From assembly GCA_035545255.1 (NCBI GenBank), contig DASZYR010000338.1:1-36871 (forward strand): a DNA stretch of 36,871 bases, given 5' to 3'. Origin of the DNA: Dokdonella_A sp035545255 (GTDB taxonomy: Bacteria; Pseudomonadota; Gammaproteobacteria; Xanthomonadales; Rhodanobacteraceae). Both the position numbers and the translations under genes were made by a program. This document shows, one piece after another, positions 7,164 through 15,205 of the stretch. Below the pieces are notes generated by a model. It was given only the letters and a program-made list of their open reading frames with translations, was not told the DNA's origin and did not search any database. Numbering within the stretch: position 1 is the stretch's first letter; each line of letters begins with the position of its first letter.

Positions 7164-10100
7164 TCAGTCGCGGTCCCACGGCGCATGCGGCTCGCCGGCA
7201 TCCTTGTCGGGCGCGCCGCCGGTTTCGCCCGCCTTGGGCGGCGGAGCGTCCGGCACGGTGATCTCCGGCTGGTTCTTCGCGCGCAGGCTCGCGTTCGTCT
7301 TCGCAAGATCGCCCGAGCGCAGCGTCGCGAACTGCTGCTTCACGTCGCCGAGCTCGCGGTTCAGCGCGTCGATGCGCGCGAGCTGGTAGTCGGTCGGCTT
7401 GCCTTCGTACGACATGATGCTGCCGTAGAGCGTGTCCATGTGCTCGCGCAGGCGCTCCTCGCCGGTGATCGCGCCGCCCTCCTTCGTCGCGACGATCTTC
7501 TTGCGGATCTCGTCCGCCGCGGTCGAGAGCGATGCAAGCTGCTTGCGCTCCGGGTCGTTCGCGGACAGCTTCGCCCCGGCGGCATCGGCCTCTCTGCGCA
7601 CGGCGTTGATCCGGAACACGAGATCGCTCATCTCGCCGAACAGCGCGCGAACGCGCATCGCAGCGTCGTATTGCGCGCGGCGGTCCGCCGCGGTGAACGT
7701 GACGCGGCGGTCGAGGCCGACGTCGATCTTGGTCTCGTAGACGTCCTTGCCCTTCGTCATGCGCACCGTGTACGTGCCGGGTGGAACGCGCGGGCCCTGC
7801 GTCGAGTTGTACGCGATCTGCGCGGCCGGGGGAACGCGCGGCGGCTTGACGCGCATCGACCATGTCACGCGGTTGATGCCGCGTCGCACGCTCGCAGGGA
7901 TCGTGTCGATGACCTCTCCCTTGTCGTCGAGCACGTCGAGCTTCAGCTTGCCGAAGAGATGGCGGCTCTTCTGGTAGTACGTGATCTCGGCGCCGTTCGG
8001 CGGATTCGGTCCCGTGAAGCTCGCATCGCCCTCGGGCCAGCCGCCGAACGCGTTGATGCGCTGCTGGATCGGCTTGGTCGCGAGGAACGCGAGCTCGCTG
8101 TCGAGCGTCTTCGCGTCGAGCGCGCGCAGCGGCGTCAGGTCGTCGATGATCCAGATGCCGCGGCCGTGCGTCGCGAGCGCGAGCGAGGCGTCGCGCTTCT
8201 GGAACGCCATGTCGCGCACCGCGACGGCCGGCATGTCGCCGCCCTTGAAGCGCGCCCACTCGTGGCCGCCGTCGATCGAGATCCAGAGCCCGAATTCGGT
8301 GCCGGCGTAGAGGATGTCCGGCTTGACCGGATCCTGCTTGATGACGTGCGCGTAGCCGACGAGGCCTTTCGCATCCTTCGGCGTGACGAGCGCGGTCCAG
8401 GTGCTTCCGTAGTCGTTCGTGCGATAGATGTACGGCGCCATGTCTCCGAACGTGTGGCGATCGAACGCGACGAACGCGGTGCCGGCATCGAACCTGCCGG
8501 CCTCTACCCACGAAACCCACGAATGATCGGGAACGCCCCTGACGTTGCGGACGACGTTCTTCCACGACTTGCCGCCGTCCTGCGTGACCTGCACGTTGCC
8601 GTCGTCGGTGCCGACCCAGATCGTGCCCGCCGCTTTCGGCGATTCGGAGATCGAGTAGATGGTCGTGTGCGTCTCAGCCGCCGAATTGTCGACCGTGACG
8701 CCGCCCGATTCTTCCTGCTTCTGCTTGACCGGATCGTTCGTGGTCAGGTCGGGCGAGATGCGGTCCCAGCTCTGGCCGTGATCGCGCGAGCGGAACAGGA
8801 ACTGCGCGCCGATGTAGATCGTGCCCTTCTCGTTCGGCGAGAGCGCGATCGGCGTGTTCCAGTTCCAGCGCAGTTTCTCGTTGTAGTTCGCCTCGGGCTG
8901 GATCGAGCGGAACTCGTGCGTCCGGCGGTTGATGCGGCCGATCGTGCCGCCCTGGTATTCGGCATAGATGTAATCGGGATCGGACGGATCCTCGAACATC
9001 CAGAAGCCGTCGCCGCCGTACATGTTCTCCCAGCGCGAGTTCGTGATGCCGCCGGGATACTGGCTGTCGCCGACCCACGAGGAGTTGTCCTGCAGACCGC
9101 CGTAGACGTGGAACGGATCCGACTGGTCGATCGACACGTGATAGAACTGCGAGACCGGCAGGTTGTTCTGCTTCCACCACTTGTTGCCGCCGTCGTACGA
9201 CTGCCAGAGGCCGCCGTCGTCGCCGGTGATCACGTGCTGCGGATTGGCCGGATCGATCCAGACGACGTGGTGATCGCCGTGCGTGCCGCCGCCGACGTTC
9301 GCGAACGCCTTGCCGCCGTCCGAGCTCATGATGAGGTTGAGATCGGGTTTGAACAGGCGATCGGGATTGGTTGGATCGACGATGAGATTGGCGAAGTAGA
9401 ACGGACGCCAGACCATCAGCTGGCTCTTGTCGCGCTTGTCCCAGGTCTTGCCGCCGTCGTCGGAGCGATAGAGCGCCGAGTCGGTCGATTCGACGAACGC
9501 GTAGACGATGTCCGGCGCCGACGGCGCGACCGCGACCGCGAGGCGGCCGTACGGCTTCTTCGGAAAGCCCTTGTTCGCGGCGTCGGTGATTTCGGTCCAC
9601 GACTTGCCGCCGTCGCCCGAGCGGAACAACCCGCTGCCCGACGGCTTCTCGGCCGAGTCGCCGCCCGAGCGGAACGTCCAGCCCTTGCGCCGGAAATCCC
9701 AGAGTGCGGCGAAAATCGTGTTCGGGTCTTTCGGATCGAGCGAGATCGACGAGCAGCCCGTCGAGAGGTTTTTCCCCTTCAGCACGAGCGACCACGACTT
9801 GCCGCCATCGGTCGTCTTGTAGAGGCCGCGATCGGCCGAATCGCTCCAGAGCTTGCCGGGCGCGCACGCGTAGACCGTGTTGCCGTCGCGCGGATCGACG
9901 AGCACCTTTGCGATGCGCTCGGAATCGTCGAGACCCATCTTCGTCCAGGTCTCGCCGCCGTCGGTCGACTTGTAGATGCCGTTGCCGATCGAGACCGAAT
10001 TGCGCGTCCACGATTCGCCGGTGCCGACCCAGATCGTCTGATGGTTCGACGGATCGATCGCGATCGATCCGATCGACTGCACGGGCTGCTTGTCGAACAC

Positions 10101-10391
10101 CGGCTTGAACGTCGTGCCGCTGTCGGTCGACTTCCAGACGCCGCCGGACGCCGCACCGACGAAGAGCAATGTCTTGCCGTCCTTCTCCGGCATCGCGGCG
10201 AGCGCGGCGATGCGCCCGCTCATCGCGGCCGAGCCGATGTTGCGCGCGCCAAGGCCGGATATGACGCCGGCGTCGAAGCGCGGCGCGTCCGGGGCCGCGG
10301 CGCTGCCCGCGGCGAAGGCCGATGCCGACATCGCAAGCGTCGCGATCGACACGTACAAGGAAGCAACCGCGGAATGCCTGCGCGCCCTCAT
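7164..10391 (-). CDS. Exported Asp-box (BNR/VPS10-like) beta-propeller protein
   Basis: 1075-residue protein with a signal peptide (about residues 1-28, cleaved near SAFA). Then come at least eleven Asp-box motifs of the S-x-D-x-G-x-T/S-W type, for example STDGGETW, TTDGGKSW, SGDGGKSW, SDDGGKTW, TQDGGKSW and SIDGGHEW. Such repeats cap blades of sialidase- and sortilin(VPS10)-type beta-propellers. After the propeller, GINRVTWSMR and PPGTYTVRM look like a FlgD/Ig-like domain, and the last 200 residues are helical and charged. No sialidase catalytic set (Arg triad, Tyr/Glu) was recognised, so a binding or polymer-processing role is likelier than glycosidase action. The start at 10391 overlaps the stop of the upstream LolA-like gene in ATGA, giving a coupled pair. 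Function is not known. Confidence 0.85.
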   Translation of the reverse strand: MRARRHSAVASLYVSIATLAMSASAFAAGSAAAPDAPRFDAGVISGLGARNIGSAAMSGRIAALAAMPEKDGKTLLFVGAASGGVWKSTDSGTTFKPVFDKQPVQSIGSIAIDPSNHQTIWVGTGESWTRNSVSIGNGIYKSTDGGETWTKMGLDDSERIAKVLVDPRDGNTVYACAPGKLWSDSADRGLYKTTDGGKSWSLVLKGKNLSTGCSSISLDPKDPNTIFAALWDFRRKGWTFRSGGDSAEKPSGSGLFRSGDGGKSWTEITDAANKGFPKKPYGRLAVAVAPSAPDIVYAFVESTDSALYRSDDGGKTWDKRDKSQLMVWRPFYFANLIVDPTNPDRLFKPDLNLIMSSDGGKAFANVGGGTHGDHHVVWIDPANPQHVITGDDGGLWQSYDGGNKWWKQNNLPVSQFYHVSIDQSDPFHVYGGLQDNSSWVGDSQYPGGITNSRWENMYGGDGFWMFEDPSDPDYIYAEYQGGTIGRINRRTHEFRSIQPEANYNEKLRWNWNTPIALSPNEKGTIYIGAQFLFRSRDHGQSWDRISPDLTTNDPVKQKQEESGGVTVDNSAAETHTTIYSISESPKAAGTIWVGTDDGNVQVTQDGGKSWKNVVRNVRGVPDHSWVSWVEAGRFDAGTAFVAFDRHTFGDMAPYIYRTNDYGSTWTALVTPKDAKGLVGYAHVIKQDPVKPDILYAGTEFGLWISIDGGHEWARFKGGDMPAVAVRDMAFQKRDASLALATHGRGIWIIDDLTPLRALDAKTLDSELAFLATKPIQQRINAFGGWPEGDASFTGPNPPNGAEITYYQKSRHLFGKLKLDVLDDKGEVIDTIPASVRRGINRVTWSMRVKPPRVPPAAQIAYNSTQGPRVPPGTYTVRMTKGKDVYETKIDVGLDRRVTFTAADRRAQYDAAMRVRALFGEMSDLVFRINAVRREADAAGAKLSANDPERKQLASLSTAADEIRKKIVATKEGGAITGEERLREHMDTLYGSIMSYEGKPTDYQLARIDALNRELGDVKQQFATLRSGDLAKTNASLRAKNQPEITVPDAPPPKAGETGGAPDKDAGEPHAPWDRD

Positions 10392-11131
10392 TTCGCACCT
10401 CCCGTCTTCGCTGCCGGAAACGCGAACAGCGCGTCGTCGAGAGCGACGTTCGCCTCCGCGTGATCGATCGTCGTCTGCGTGCGGCTGCCGTCGGCCTTGT
10501 TCTCGGCCGTCGTCGAGAACGGGAAATAAACCCCGCCGACCTCTTCGTAGTCGCCGTAGTCGGTGACGGTCTCGACGACGGTGCCGCGCACGCTGCGTTG
10601 CGCGACCGTGCGGATCTCGAGGAAATGATCGGGATCGAGGAATACGTACTCGACGTCGCCGTTCTCGAGCGTCACCTTGAGCTTGTGCGCCTCGGTGCCG
10701 TCGACGTCCTCGATGCCGAGGTAGTCGATCTTCGCGCCGCGTTCGCGCGCGCCGATCAGCGCGCCCGCGATCGGCGCGTCGTCGGCGAGCGCCTTCGCGT
10801 CGTCGGCCGACATCTTTTCCGGATCCTTGCGTCCCTGGAAAGGCGAGATCTGCCAGCCTTCCTTGCCATCCCAGGCCTGTACGGCGGTGAGGCCCTGCAC
10901 GCTCGCCTCCGTGCGCACGGAATCCGGCGCCTTCTGGTATTGCGTCAGGGCGAGCTCGATCTGGCCTCCGAAGAGGAGCTTGCCTTCGGATTTCAGCGTA
11001 TGGATCGCGGCAACCTTGTCGGCGCCGCCGCGTGCTTCGAGGTTCTTGGCGAGCAGATCGTCGACCGTGACCGCATGAGCGAGCGGGATCGCCGCCAGCG
11101 AAACGAGGCAGCACAGCAATTGTGGACGCAT
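10388..11131 (-). CDS. Exported LolA/LppX-like lipoprotein-sorting-fold protein
   Basis: 247-residue periplasmic protein. The first 20 or so residues form a signal peptide (hydrophobic LLCCLVSLAAIPLAHA), followed by VDDLLAKNLEARGGADKVAAIHTLKSEG, the opening strand-helix pattern of outer-membrane lipoprotein-sorting (LolA-fold) proteins, which cradle lipids or hydrophobic tails. Later strands such as YVFLDPDHFLEIR and GGVYFPFST agree with this fold. The ATG at 11131 was chosen over one 13 codons upstream because GGAG lies 6 bases before it and the signal peptide starts there. The gene is coupled through ATGA to the Asp-box propeller gene downstream, implying co-function. It is not the housekeeping LolA, which sits in a different context. 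Confidence 0.75.
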   Translation of the reverse strand: MRPQLLCCLVSLAAIPLAHAVTVDDLLAKNLEARGGADKVAAIHTLKSEGKLLFGGQIELALTQYQKAPDSVRTEASVQGLTAVQAWDGKEGWQISPFQGRKDPEKMSADDAKALADDAPIAGALIGARERGAKIDYLGIEDVDGTEAHKLKVTLENGDVEYVFLDPDHFLEIRTVAQRSVRGTVVETVTDYGDYEEVGGVYFPFSTTAENKADGSRTQTTIDHAEANVALDDALFAFPAAKTGGAK

Positions 11132-11185
11132 GGCCTTCTCCGGGAACGCGGCGCATGAGCGGACCCGCACGCGCCATCGCCGTGC

Positions 11186-11191
11186 AGATTA
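11186..11191 (-). promoter_or_regulatory. Candidate -10 of the LolA-like/Asp-box operon
   Basis: TAATCT on the minus strand lies 54 bases before the chosen start. No clear -35 is seen 16-18 bases upstream. Weak support, listed because it is the best hexamer in this gap. Confidence 0.25.
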
Positions 11192-11270
11192 GCCAGCGAA
11201 GATCATCCTAGCGATCGGTCGAAAGTCATGCCATGGACGGATGCGGCATCGGACTCCCGTGCCGACGACC

Positions 11271-11573
11271 TCAAAAAGGGATCCGCCGGCACAGGATGTC
11301 CCGGAACATGACCCAGTCGCCGGCAAGGCTGTAGAGGGGGTACGCGAAGGTCGCCGGCCGGTTCTTCTCGAAGAAGAAATGGCCGGTCCAGGCGAATCCG
11401 TAGCCGGCGAGCGGCGCCAGCAGCAGCCAGCGCGGCTTCGCGGCCGCGATCGCGAGGACGATCGTGCCGATCACGAACAAGCTTCCGACGAAATGCAGGC
11501 GCCGGCACGTTCTGTCCGCGTGCTGCGACAGGTAGAACGGATAGAAATCGCGAAAGCTCGTGTAGCGCGACAT
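11271..11573 (-). CDS. DUF962 (Mpo1-like) membrane protein
   Basis: 100-residue protein with the DUF962/YGL010w signature: F-Y-P-F-Y-L-x-x-H near residues 9-18, then CRRLHFVGS, two central hydrophobic helices (FVIGTIVLAIAA; WLLLAPLAGYGFAWTGHFFFEKN) and a C-terminal PLYSLAGDWVMFRDIL. Histidines in this family ligate iron in yeast Mpo1, an alpha-oxidation dioxygenase for 2-hydroxy fatty acids, but short bacterial members are uncharacterised. The start at 11573 was preferred because GGAG lies 6 bases upstream; an ATG four codons earlier is possible. It lies 50 bases downstream of pirin on the same strand and may be cotranscribed. Confidence 0.8.
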   Translation of the reverse strand: MSRYTSFRDFYPFYLSQHADRTCRRLHFVGSLFVIGTIVLAIAAAKPRWLLLAPLAGYGFAWTGHFFFEKNRPATFAYPLYSLAGDWVMFRDILCRRIPF

Positions 11574-11623
11574 GCGGATCTCCATCGGCGCCCGCCGGCT
11601 CGCGAGCACCGATGCGACGGAAA

Positions 11624-12499
11624 TCAACGTTCCGGCAGCGGGATGAACTCGGTCTCGCCCGGCACGCGGCCGAAGCGCTGCGCGGACCAGTCGGCCTTCG
11701 CTCGCTCGATGCGCGCGGCGCTCGACGCGACGAAGTTCCACCACAAGAGCCGCTCGCCATCGAGCGGCGCGCCGCCGAGCAGCAGAACGCGCGCGGGCGT
11801 CCGCGCCGAAAGCTCGGCCGTTCCGCCGGGAGCGAGCACATGCATCGTGCCGGGCTCGAGCTGCGCGCCGTCGAGGAAAACCTCGCCGTCGATCGCATAG
11901 ACCGCGCGCTCGGCGTGCTCGCCTTCGATCGCGAGACGACGGCCCGCCTCGAAACGCGCATCGACGTAAAGCGTCGGCGAATGCACGCGCACCGGCGATT
12001 CCATGCCGAACGCGCGGCCCGCGATCACGCGCAGGCGGACGCCGTCGCGCTCGTCCTCCGGCAGCGTCGCGGCGGCGTGGTGATGGAAGGCGGGCTCCGC
12101 GTCCTCGCTCGCGAGCGGCAGCGCGAGCCAGGTCTGCACGCCGTGCAGGCGATGGCCCGCCGCGCGCTCCGGCGCCGGGGTGCGCTCGGAATGCACGATG
12201 CCGCGGCCCGCCGTCATCCAGTTCACGTCGCCGGGACGGATCACCTGGTCGGAGCCGAGGCTGTCGCGGTGCTCGATCGCGCCTTCGTAGAGATAGGTGA
12301 CGGTCGCAAGGCCGATGTGCGGATGCGGCCGGACGTCCATGCCGCGGCCGGCTTCGAGAGCGACCGGACCGAAATGATCGAAGAACACGAACGGACCGAC
12401 ATGGCGACGCAGGCGGAACGGCAGCAGCCGCCGCACGACGAAGCCGTCGCCGAGATCGTGCAGGCGCGGAGGAATGACGAGCGCTGAGGGATCGGACAT
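11624..12499 (-). CDS. Pirin-family cupin protein
   Basis: 291-residue bicupin. The N-terminal cupin carries the pirin metal site: RPHPHIGLATVTYLYEG supplies the paired His residues and GRGIVHSE supplies the His and Glu, matching the H-H-H-E set of iron-binding pirins. The C-terminal half contains the second cupin, with LPDD-like and PGTMHVL segments, and ends in a WNFV-type region. Bacterial pirins act as quercetinases or as metabolic and transcriptional cofactors; which applies here cannot be decided. Two nearby ATGs are possible (12514 and 12499); 12499 was chosen for the GGAAAG about 7 bases upstream. It probably shares a transcript with the DUF962 gene 50 bases downstream. Confidence 0.88.
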   Translation of the reverse strand: MSDPSALVIPPRLHDLGDGFVVRRLLPFRLRRHVGPFVFFDHFGPVALEAGRGMDVRPHPHIGLATVTYLYEGAIEHRDSLGSDQVIRPGDVNWMTAGRGIVHSERTPAPERAAGHRLHGVQTWLALPLASEDAEPAFHHHAAATLPEDERDGVRLRVIAGRAFGMESPVRVHSPTLYVDARFEAGRRLAIEGEHAERAVYAIDGEVFLDGAQLEPGTMHVLAPGGTAELSARTPARVLLLGGAPLDGERLLWWNFVASSAARIERAKADWSAQRFGRVPGETEFIPLPER

Positions 12500-12557
12500 C
12501 GCGAGGCTTTCCATGGATGGACGCTCATGATGCCATCTGCGCCCCGGCCGCGGCGCC

Positions 12558-12589
12558 AAAGAAAAAGGCCGCGGCATCCGCCGCGGCCT
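12558..12589 (-). terminator. Rho-independent terminator of the cold-shock gene
   Basis: Perfect 10-bp stem AGGCCGCGGC / GCCGCGGCCT (12566-12575 and 12580-12589) with loop ATCC. Read on the minus strand, it is followed by CCTTTTTCTTT. It lies 30 bases after the cold-shock stop codon, a textbook intrinsic terminator. Confidence 0.9.
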
Positions 12590-12619
12590 CATCCGGAAAT
12601 GCTTTCAGGGAAACTCGTG

Positions 12620-12829
12620 TCAGGCGGGGGTCACGTCTTCCGCCTGCAGCCCCTTCTGGCCCTGCACTACGCGGAAGCTGACTTTCTGCCCTTCCTGCAG
12701 CGTGCGGAAACCCGTGCCGCTGATCGCACGGAAATGCACGAATACATCCGGCCCGTTGTCACGGCTGATGAAGCCGAACCCCTTGCTCTCGTTGAACCAC
12801 TTGACGGTACCGATCTGACGATCCGACAT
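12620..12829 (-). CDS. Cold-shock-domain protein (CspA family)
   Basis: 69-residue single OB-fold protein that binds single-stranded RNA or DNA and acts as an RNA chaperone. RNP1 is KGFGFI (residues 16-21) and RNP2 is VFVHF (29-33), both intact, after the usual GTVKWFNESKGFGFI opening. The ATG at 12829 was chosen because GGAG sits 6 bases upstream and it gives the canonical length. The gene is monocistronic: it ends in a strong intrinsic terminator and has about 250 bases of non-coding leader before the next gene, as expected of csp mRNAs with long structured 5' leaders. Which of the several csp paralogues this is cannot be said. Confidence 0.96.
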   Translation of the reverse strand: MSDRQIGTVKWFNESKGFGFISRDNGPDVFVHFRAISGTGFRTLQEGQKVSFRVVQGQKGLQAEDVTPA

Positions 12830-12866
12830 GGAACTCTCCACAGATTTTGAGCTGGTTGAAACTGCT

Positions 12867-12885
12867 CACGCCGTCTGGCGGCGTG
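12867..12885 (-). promoter_or_regulatory. Stem-loop in the leader of the cold-shock gene
   Basis: CACGCCG (12867-12873) and CGGCGTG (12879-12885) form a 7-bp hairpin with loop TCTGG about 40 bases upstream of the start codon. csp leaders often fold in a temperature-dependent manner; whether this one does is unknown. The rest of the 250-base gap (12830-13078) holds a possible -10 TAAACT at 12990-12995 on the minus strand with no convincing -35, and nothing else recognisable. Confidence 0.35.
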
Positions 12886-13078
12886 TCGAACACTGGGCGT
12901 GCAGGTGTACGTGAAGCGACGTAGCGGATCGGCGATCGGCGCTGCATCGGGTCACAGATCCAAGGTGACCGTGCAAACACAGCGGCGGCAGTTTACCTGA
13001 ACGTTTGGCAACAGGCGACAGGCCGGCGGCGGGCTGTCAAGTGCCGATGGATCCGCTTCCTCGCCGCCGATTTCCCCC

Positions 13079-14191
13079 TCAATAAGCCCGTACGGAATGC
13101 GGCGGATCGCGCAGGAACGCGGCCCAGTCGGCCGCGAGCGCGGCGAGACCGCCGGGATAGCGGGTCCCGAGCACGGTTTCAGGAGCGACCGCGACGCAGG
13201 GCTCCGCGCGCTGGGCGGCCAGCACGGCGCGGAGCGCGGCGGTCGCCTCGCCGCCTCGCATCAGCACGGCCGCGAGCGCATACGCGCGAAGATAGCGCTG
13301 CTCGCGATCGGCCGAATAGAAAGCCATGCCGTCGAGCGCCAGGAGATCGACGAGCGCATCGCCGGCATCGCCCGTGGGCGCCGCTCCGGCGAGCTCGCGC
13401 CGGTCGGCGCCGATATCGACCTGCCCGCCCGTGCCGGCGACGCGATAGCGCCGGAAATACTCGGCGAGCCCTTCGTTCAGCGCGACCGGAAGATTGCCGA
13501 CTTCCTCGTGGATCAGCGCATGCGTCATCTCGTGCCGCAGCACCGAGAACGCGAGCTCGTCGCCGTCCTGCATGCGCACGTAGATCGTGCGCTGCTGCGG
13601 CACATAGGCTCCGGACGACGTCGCGAGCGTGCCTTGGCCCGTCAACTGCACATAGGCGGCCTCGTCGCGGACGAAAACCGCCTTCAGCACGAGCCCCGGA
13701 ACGGTGGCGACGCCGAGCACGTCGCGGAAGACGCGTTGCACGCCGGCCGCGTCGGCGACCGCGCGGCTCGAGAGATCGGCCGGAAGGTTCACGTCGTAGC
13801 CGCTCGCCTCGACCTGCACCGGCGGCAGTCCGCTGACCGCAAGGACGCGGTGTCCGCTGACTCCGGCTCCAGGCGGATGATCCGAATAATGCGTCACGCC
13901 GGCGGCGTCGACCCAGCGATGGATCTCGCTCGCCTTCGTCTCGGGACCGGCGTCCGCTTTCGCGACGCACGCCGTGGACGAAGCGGTTGCCACGTAAGGG
14001 ATCTCGGATTCATGCACGATCGGCGCGGGCGCCGGTCCGGGCGCTGCAACGGGAGACTCCGCCACGGCAACCGGCGCGACGCGTGCCGGACCGGCCGGCT
14101 GCGTTTCCGGCGCTCGGCTGCACGCGGCGAGCGCGAGCACCACCGCCGCGAGCGCCGCCCTGCGCGAGGAAGTCCGCGACGCGCCGCTCAT
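13079..14191 (-). CDS. Lipoprotein with DUF4124 and zinc-metallopeptidase (MA clan) domains
   Basis: 370-residue lipoprotein: signal peptide with lipobox LAAC (Cys24), an Ala/Pro-rich linker to about residue 60, then a DUF4124 module (HRWVDAAGVTHYSDHPP, about 91-107). A C-terminal metallopeptidase domain follows, with HEMTH at residues 220-224 and the third ligand in LNEGLAEYF (Glu240), the HExxH-x15-E gluzincin pattern. Such proteins would be anchored to the outer or inner membrane facing the periplasm; substrates are unknown. The ATG at 14191 overlaps the stop codon of the DUF2127 gene in ATGA, so the pair is coupled. The active-site residues are all present, so activity is plausible. Confidence 0.82.
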   Translation of the reverse strand: MSGASRTSSRRAALAAVVLALAACSRAPETQPAGPARVAPVAVAESPVAAPGPAPAPIVHESEIPYVATASSTACVAKADAGPETKASEIHRWVDAAGVTHYSDHPPGAGVSGHRVLAVSGLPPVQVEASGYDVNLPADLSSRAVADAAGVQRVFRDVLGVATVPGLVLKAVFVRDEAAYVQLTGQGTLATSSGAYVPQQRTIYVRMQDGDELAFSVLRHEMTHALIHEEVGNLPVALNEGLAEYFRRYRVAGTGGQVDIGADRRELAGAAPTGDAGDALVDLLALDGMAFYSADREQRYLRAYALAAVLMRGGEATAALRAVLAAQRAEPCVAVAPETVLGTRYPGGLAALAADWAAFLRDPPHSVRAY

Positions 14192-14700
14192 GGCAATCGG
14201 GACGGCGATCGCCCGGGCTGCGCCGATTCGTCGCGGGCGATGCGCTCGCGACGCAGCAGCCAGGCGAGATACGCGATGATCGCGACGTTGATCGCGAGTG
14301 CGAGCACTTTCATCGGCGTGAAGCGCGCCCACAGCTCCCAGATCTCGACCGGAACGAATGTCGACGTCGCGACGATCGTCAGATACTCGGCCCAGCGCGC
14401 ATGCCGCCAGAGACCGTAGCCCTCGACCGCGTAGAGCGCGGCGTATCCGATCGCGACGAGGCCGATGAGACCGATCGCGTGCGGGCTGAGCCCGACGAGG
14501 TTCCGGACCGCGCGGCCGACGAACTCATGCCCGGCCGCGATCGGCAGCGCTCGCAGCCATTCGGCGAAACGCGCGGCCGCGGCCGGCTCGCGCAGGCGCG
14601 AGAGCAGGATCGCAAGCGCGATCAGCGACCCCGACTTCAGGAATTTGAACGCCGCGATGGCAGCAAGCGCTCGCGGGCCACGCGGATGCGAGCTCGGCAT
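14188..14700 (-). CDS. DUF2127 integral membrane protein
   Basis: 170-residue protein with about four hydrophobic helices: ALAAIAAFKFLKSGSLIALAIL, GLIGLVAIGYAALYAVEGYGLW, YLTIVATSTFVPVEIWEL, and VLALAINVAIIAYLAWLL. The opening AIAAFKFLKSG, the AVEGYGLW-ARWAEYLT stretch and the FVPVEIWEL-TPMKVLAL stretch are the hallmarks of DUF2127. The family has no established function. The gene starts at 14700 without a Shine-Dalgarno, a few bases after a -10-like TATCGT (14707-14712), suggesting a leaderless mRNA. Its stop overlaps the start of the downstream metallopeptidase lipoprotein, which may therefore be its partner. Confidence 0.85.
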   Translation of the reverse strand: MPSSHPRGPRALAAIAAFKFLKSGSLIALAILLSRLREPAAAARFAEWLRALPIAAGHEFVGRAVRNLVGLSPHAIGLIGLVAIGYAALYAVEGYGLWRHARWAEYLTIVATSTFVPVEIWELWARFTPMKVLALAINVAIIAYLAWLLRRERIARDESAQPGRSPSRLP

Positions 14701-14706
14701 GCGCCG

Positions 14707-14712
14707 ACGATA
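14707..14712 (-). promoter_or_regulatory. Candidate -10 of the DUF2127 operon (leaderless)
   Basis: TATCGT on the minus strand ends 6 bases before the start codon at 14700, which would place the first transcribed base at or next to the A of ATG. No -35 match at normal spacing. Confidence 0.3.
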
Positions 14713-14744
14713 CAGCAGGCGCCGCCGCGACGCGTGGCGAAAGG

Positions 14745-14762
14745 TTCGGAAGACATTCCGAA
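14745..14762. promoter_or_regulatory. Inverted repeat TTCGGAA-N4-TTCCGAA, candidate operator
   Basis: Perfect 7-4-7 inverted repeat in the 154-base gap between the divergent DUF2127 and EF-hand genes, placed where it could affect either promoter. The spacing suits a dimeric regulator; no known consensus was recognised. Confidence 0.35.
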
Positions 14763-14854
14763 AACGCCGCGGAACGGATTTGGTCGCGGTTAATGCGCCC
14801 GCGCTAGGGTTCGACACGCCGGGGCTTCGCCCCAAGATCCGCGAGGAATCCGTC

Positions 14855-15178
14855 ATGTCGATTCGCACGCACGCGATCGCCGCCGCGACGCTGGCATTGC
14901 TCTGGGCGCTCGACGCGCCGGCCGGGCAGACCGATGCGTCGACCGCCACCTACCAGACGCCGGAAGGACAGTTGACCGTGCATGCGGCGCAACCTGGCCC
15001 GCGCACCTATGCACCCCCACCGCCGTTCGCGCAGCTTTCGGGCGGCAAGGCCTATATCTCGGAAGCCGACGCCCAGGCGTACGACCTCCTGGCCAACGAT
15101 TTCATCTACGCGGACGGCAACCGCGACGGCCGCATCTCGCAAGCCGAATACGAGCGCTGGACGCGATCGCGCAAATGA
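14855..15178 (+). CDS. Small secreted single-EF-hand protein
   Basis: 107-residue protein with a signal peptide (about residues 1-24, cleaved near APAG). A Pro/Thr-rich region follows, and one canonical calcium-binding EF-hand loop near the C-terminus: DGNRDGRISQAE, with Asp at loop positions 1 and 5 and Glu at position 12. A single hand usually needs dimerisation or an intermolecular partner to bind calcium well. The start at 14855 has GAGG 8 bases upstream, just after a GGGGC-TTC-GCCCC mini-hairpin (14821-14833). A possible promoter, TTGGTC-N19-TAGGGT, lies at 14780-14810. A second EF-hand gene lies 0.5 kb downstream. Function unknown. Confidence 0.75.
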   Translation: MSIRTHAIAAATLALLWALDAPAGQTDASTATYQTPEGQLTVHAAQPGPRTYAPPPPFAQLSGGKAYISEADAQAYDLLANDFIYADGNRDGRISQAEYERWTRSRK

Positions 15179-15180
15179 TC

Positions 15181-15204
15181 GCGTCCGCACGATGACGCGG
15201 ACGC
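15181..15204. terminator. Hairpin between convergent EF-hand and YXWGXW genes
   Basis: GCGTCCGC (15181-15188) pairs perfectly with GCGGACGC (15197-15204) across an 8-base loop, filling the 27-base space between two facing stop codons. There is no T-tract on either strand, so any terminator role is tentative. Confidence 0.4.
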
Positions 15205-15205
15205 T

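Noticed and set aside
7164..10391. Sialidase function for the Asp-box protein
   Set aside because: Asp-boxes are structural; the arginine triad and nucleophilic Tyr/Glu of sialidases could not be identified.
7185..10463. A 1092-codon open frame on the plus strand opposite the Asp-box gene
   Set aside because: It is a mirror of the GC-rich gene: Arg/Ala/Asp-rich without recognisable domains, no ribosome site, while the minus strand encodes a signal peptide and repeated Asp-box motifs.
10392..11177. Extension of the Asp-box frame across the LolA-like gene
   Set aside because: The LolA-like frame has a signal peptide and ribosome site; the Asp-box protein has its own signal peptide starting at 10391.
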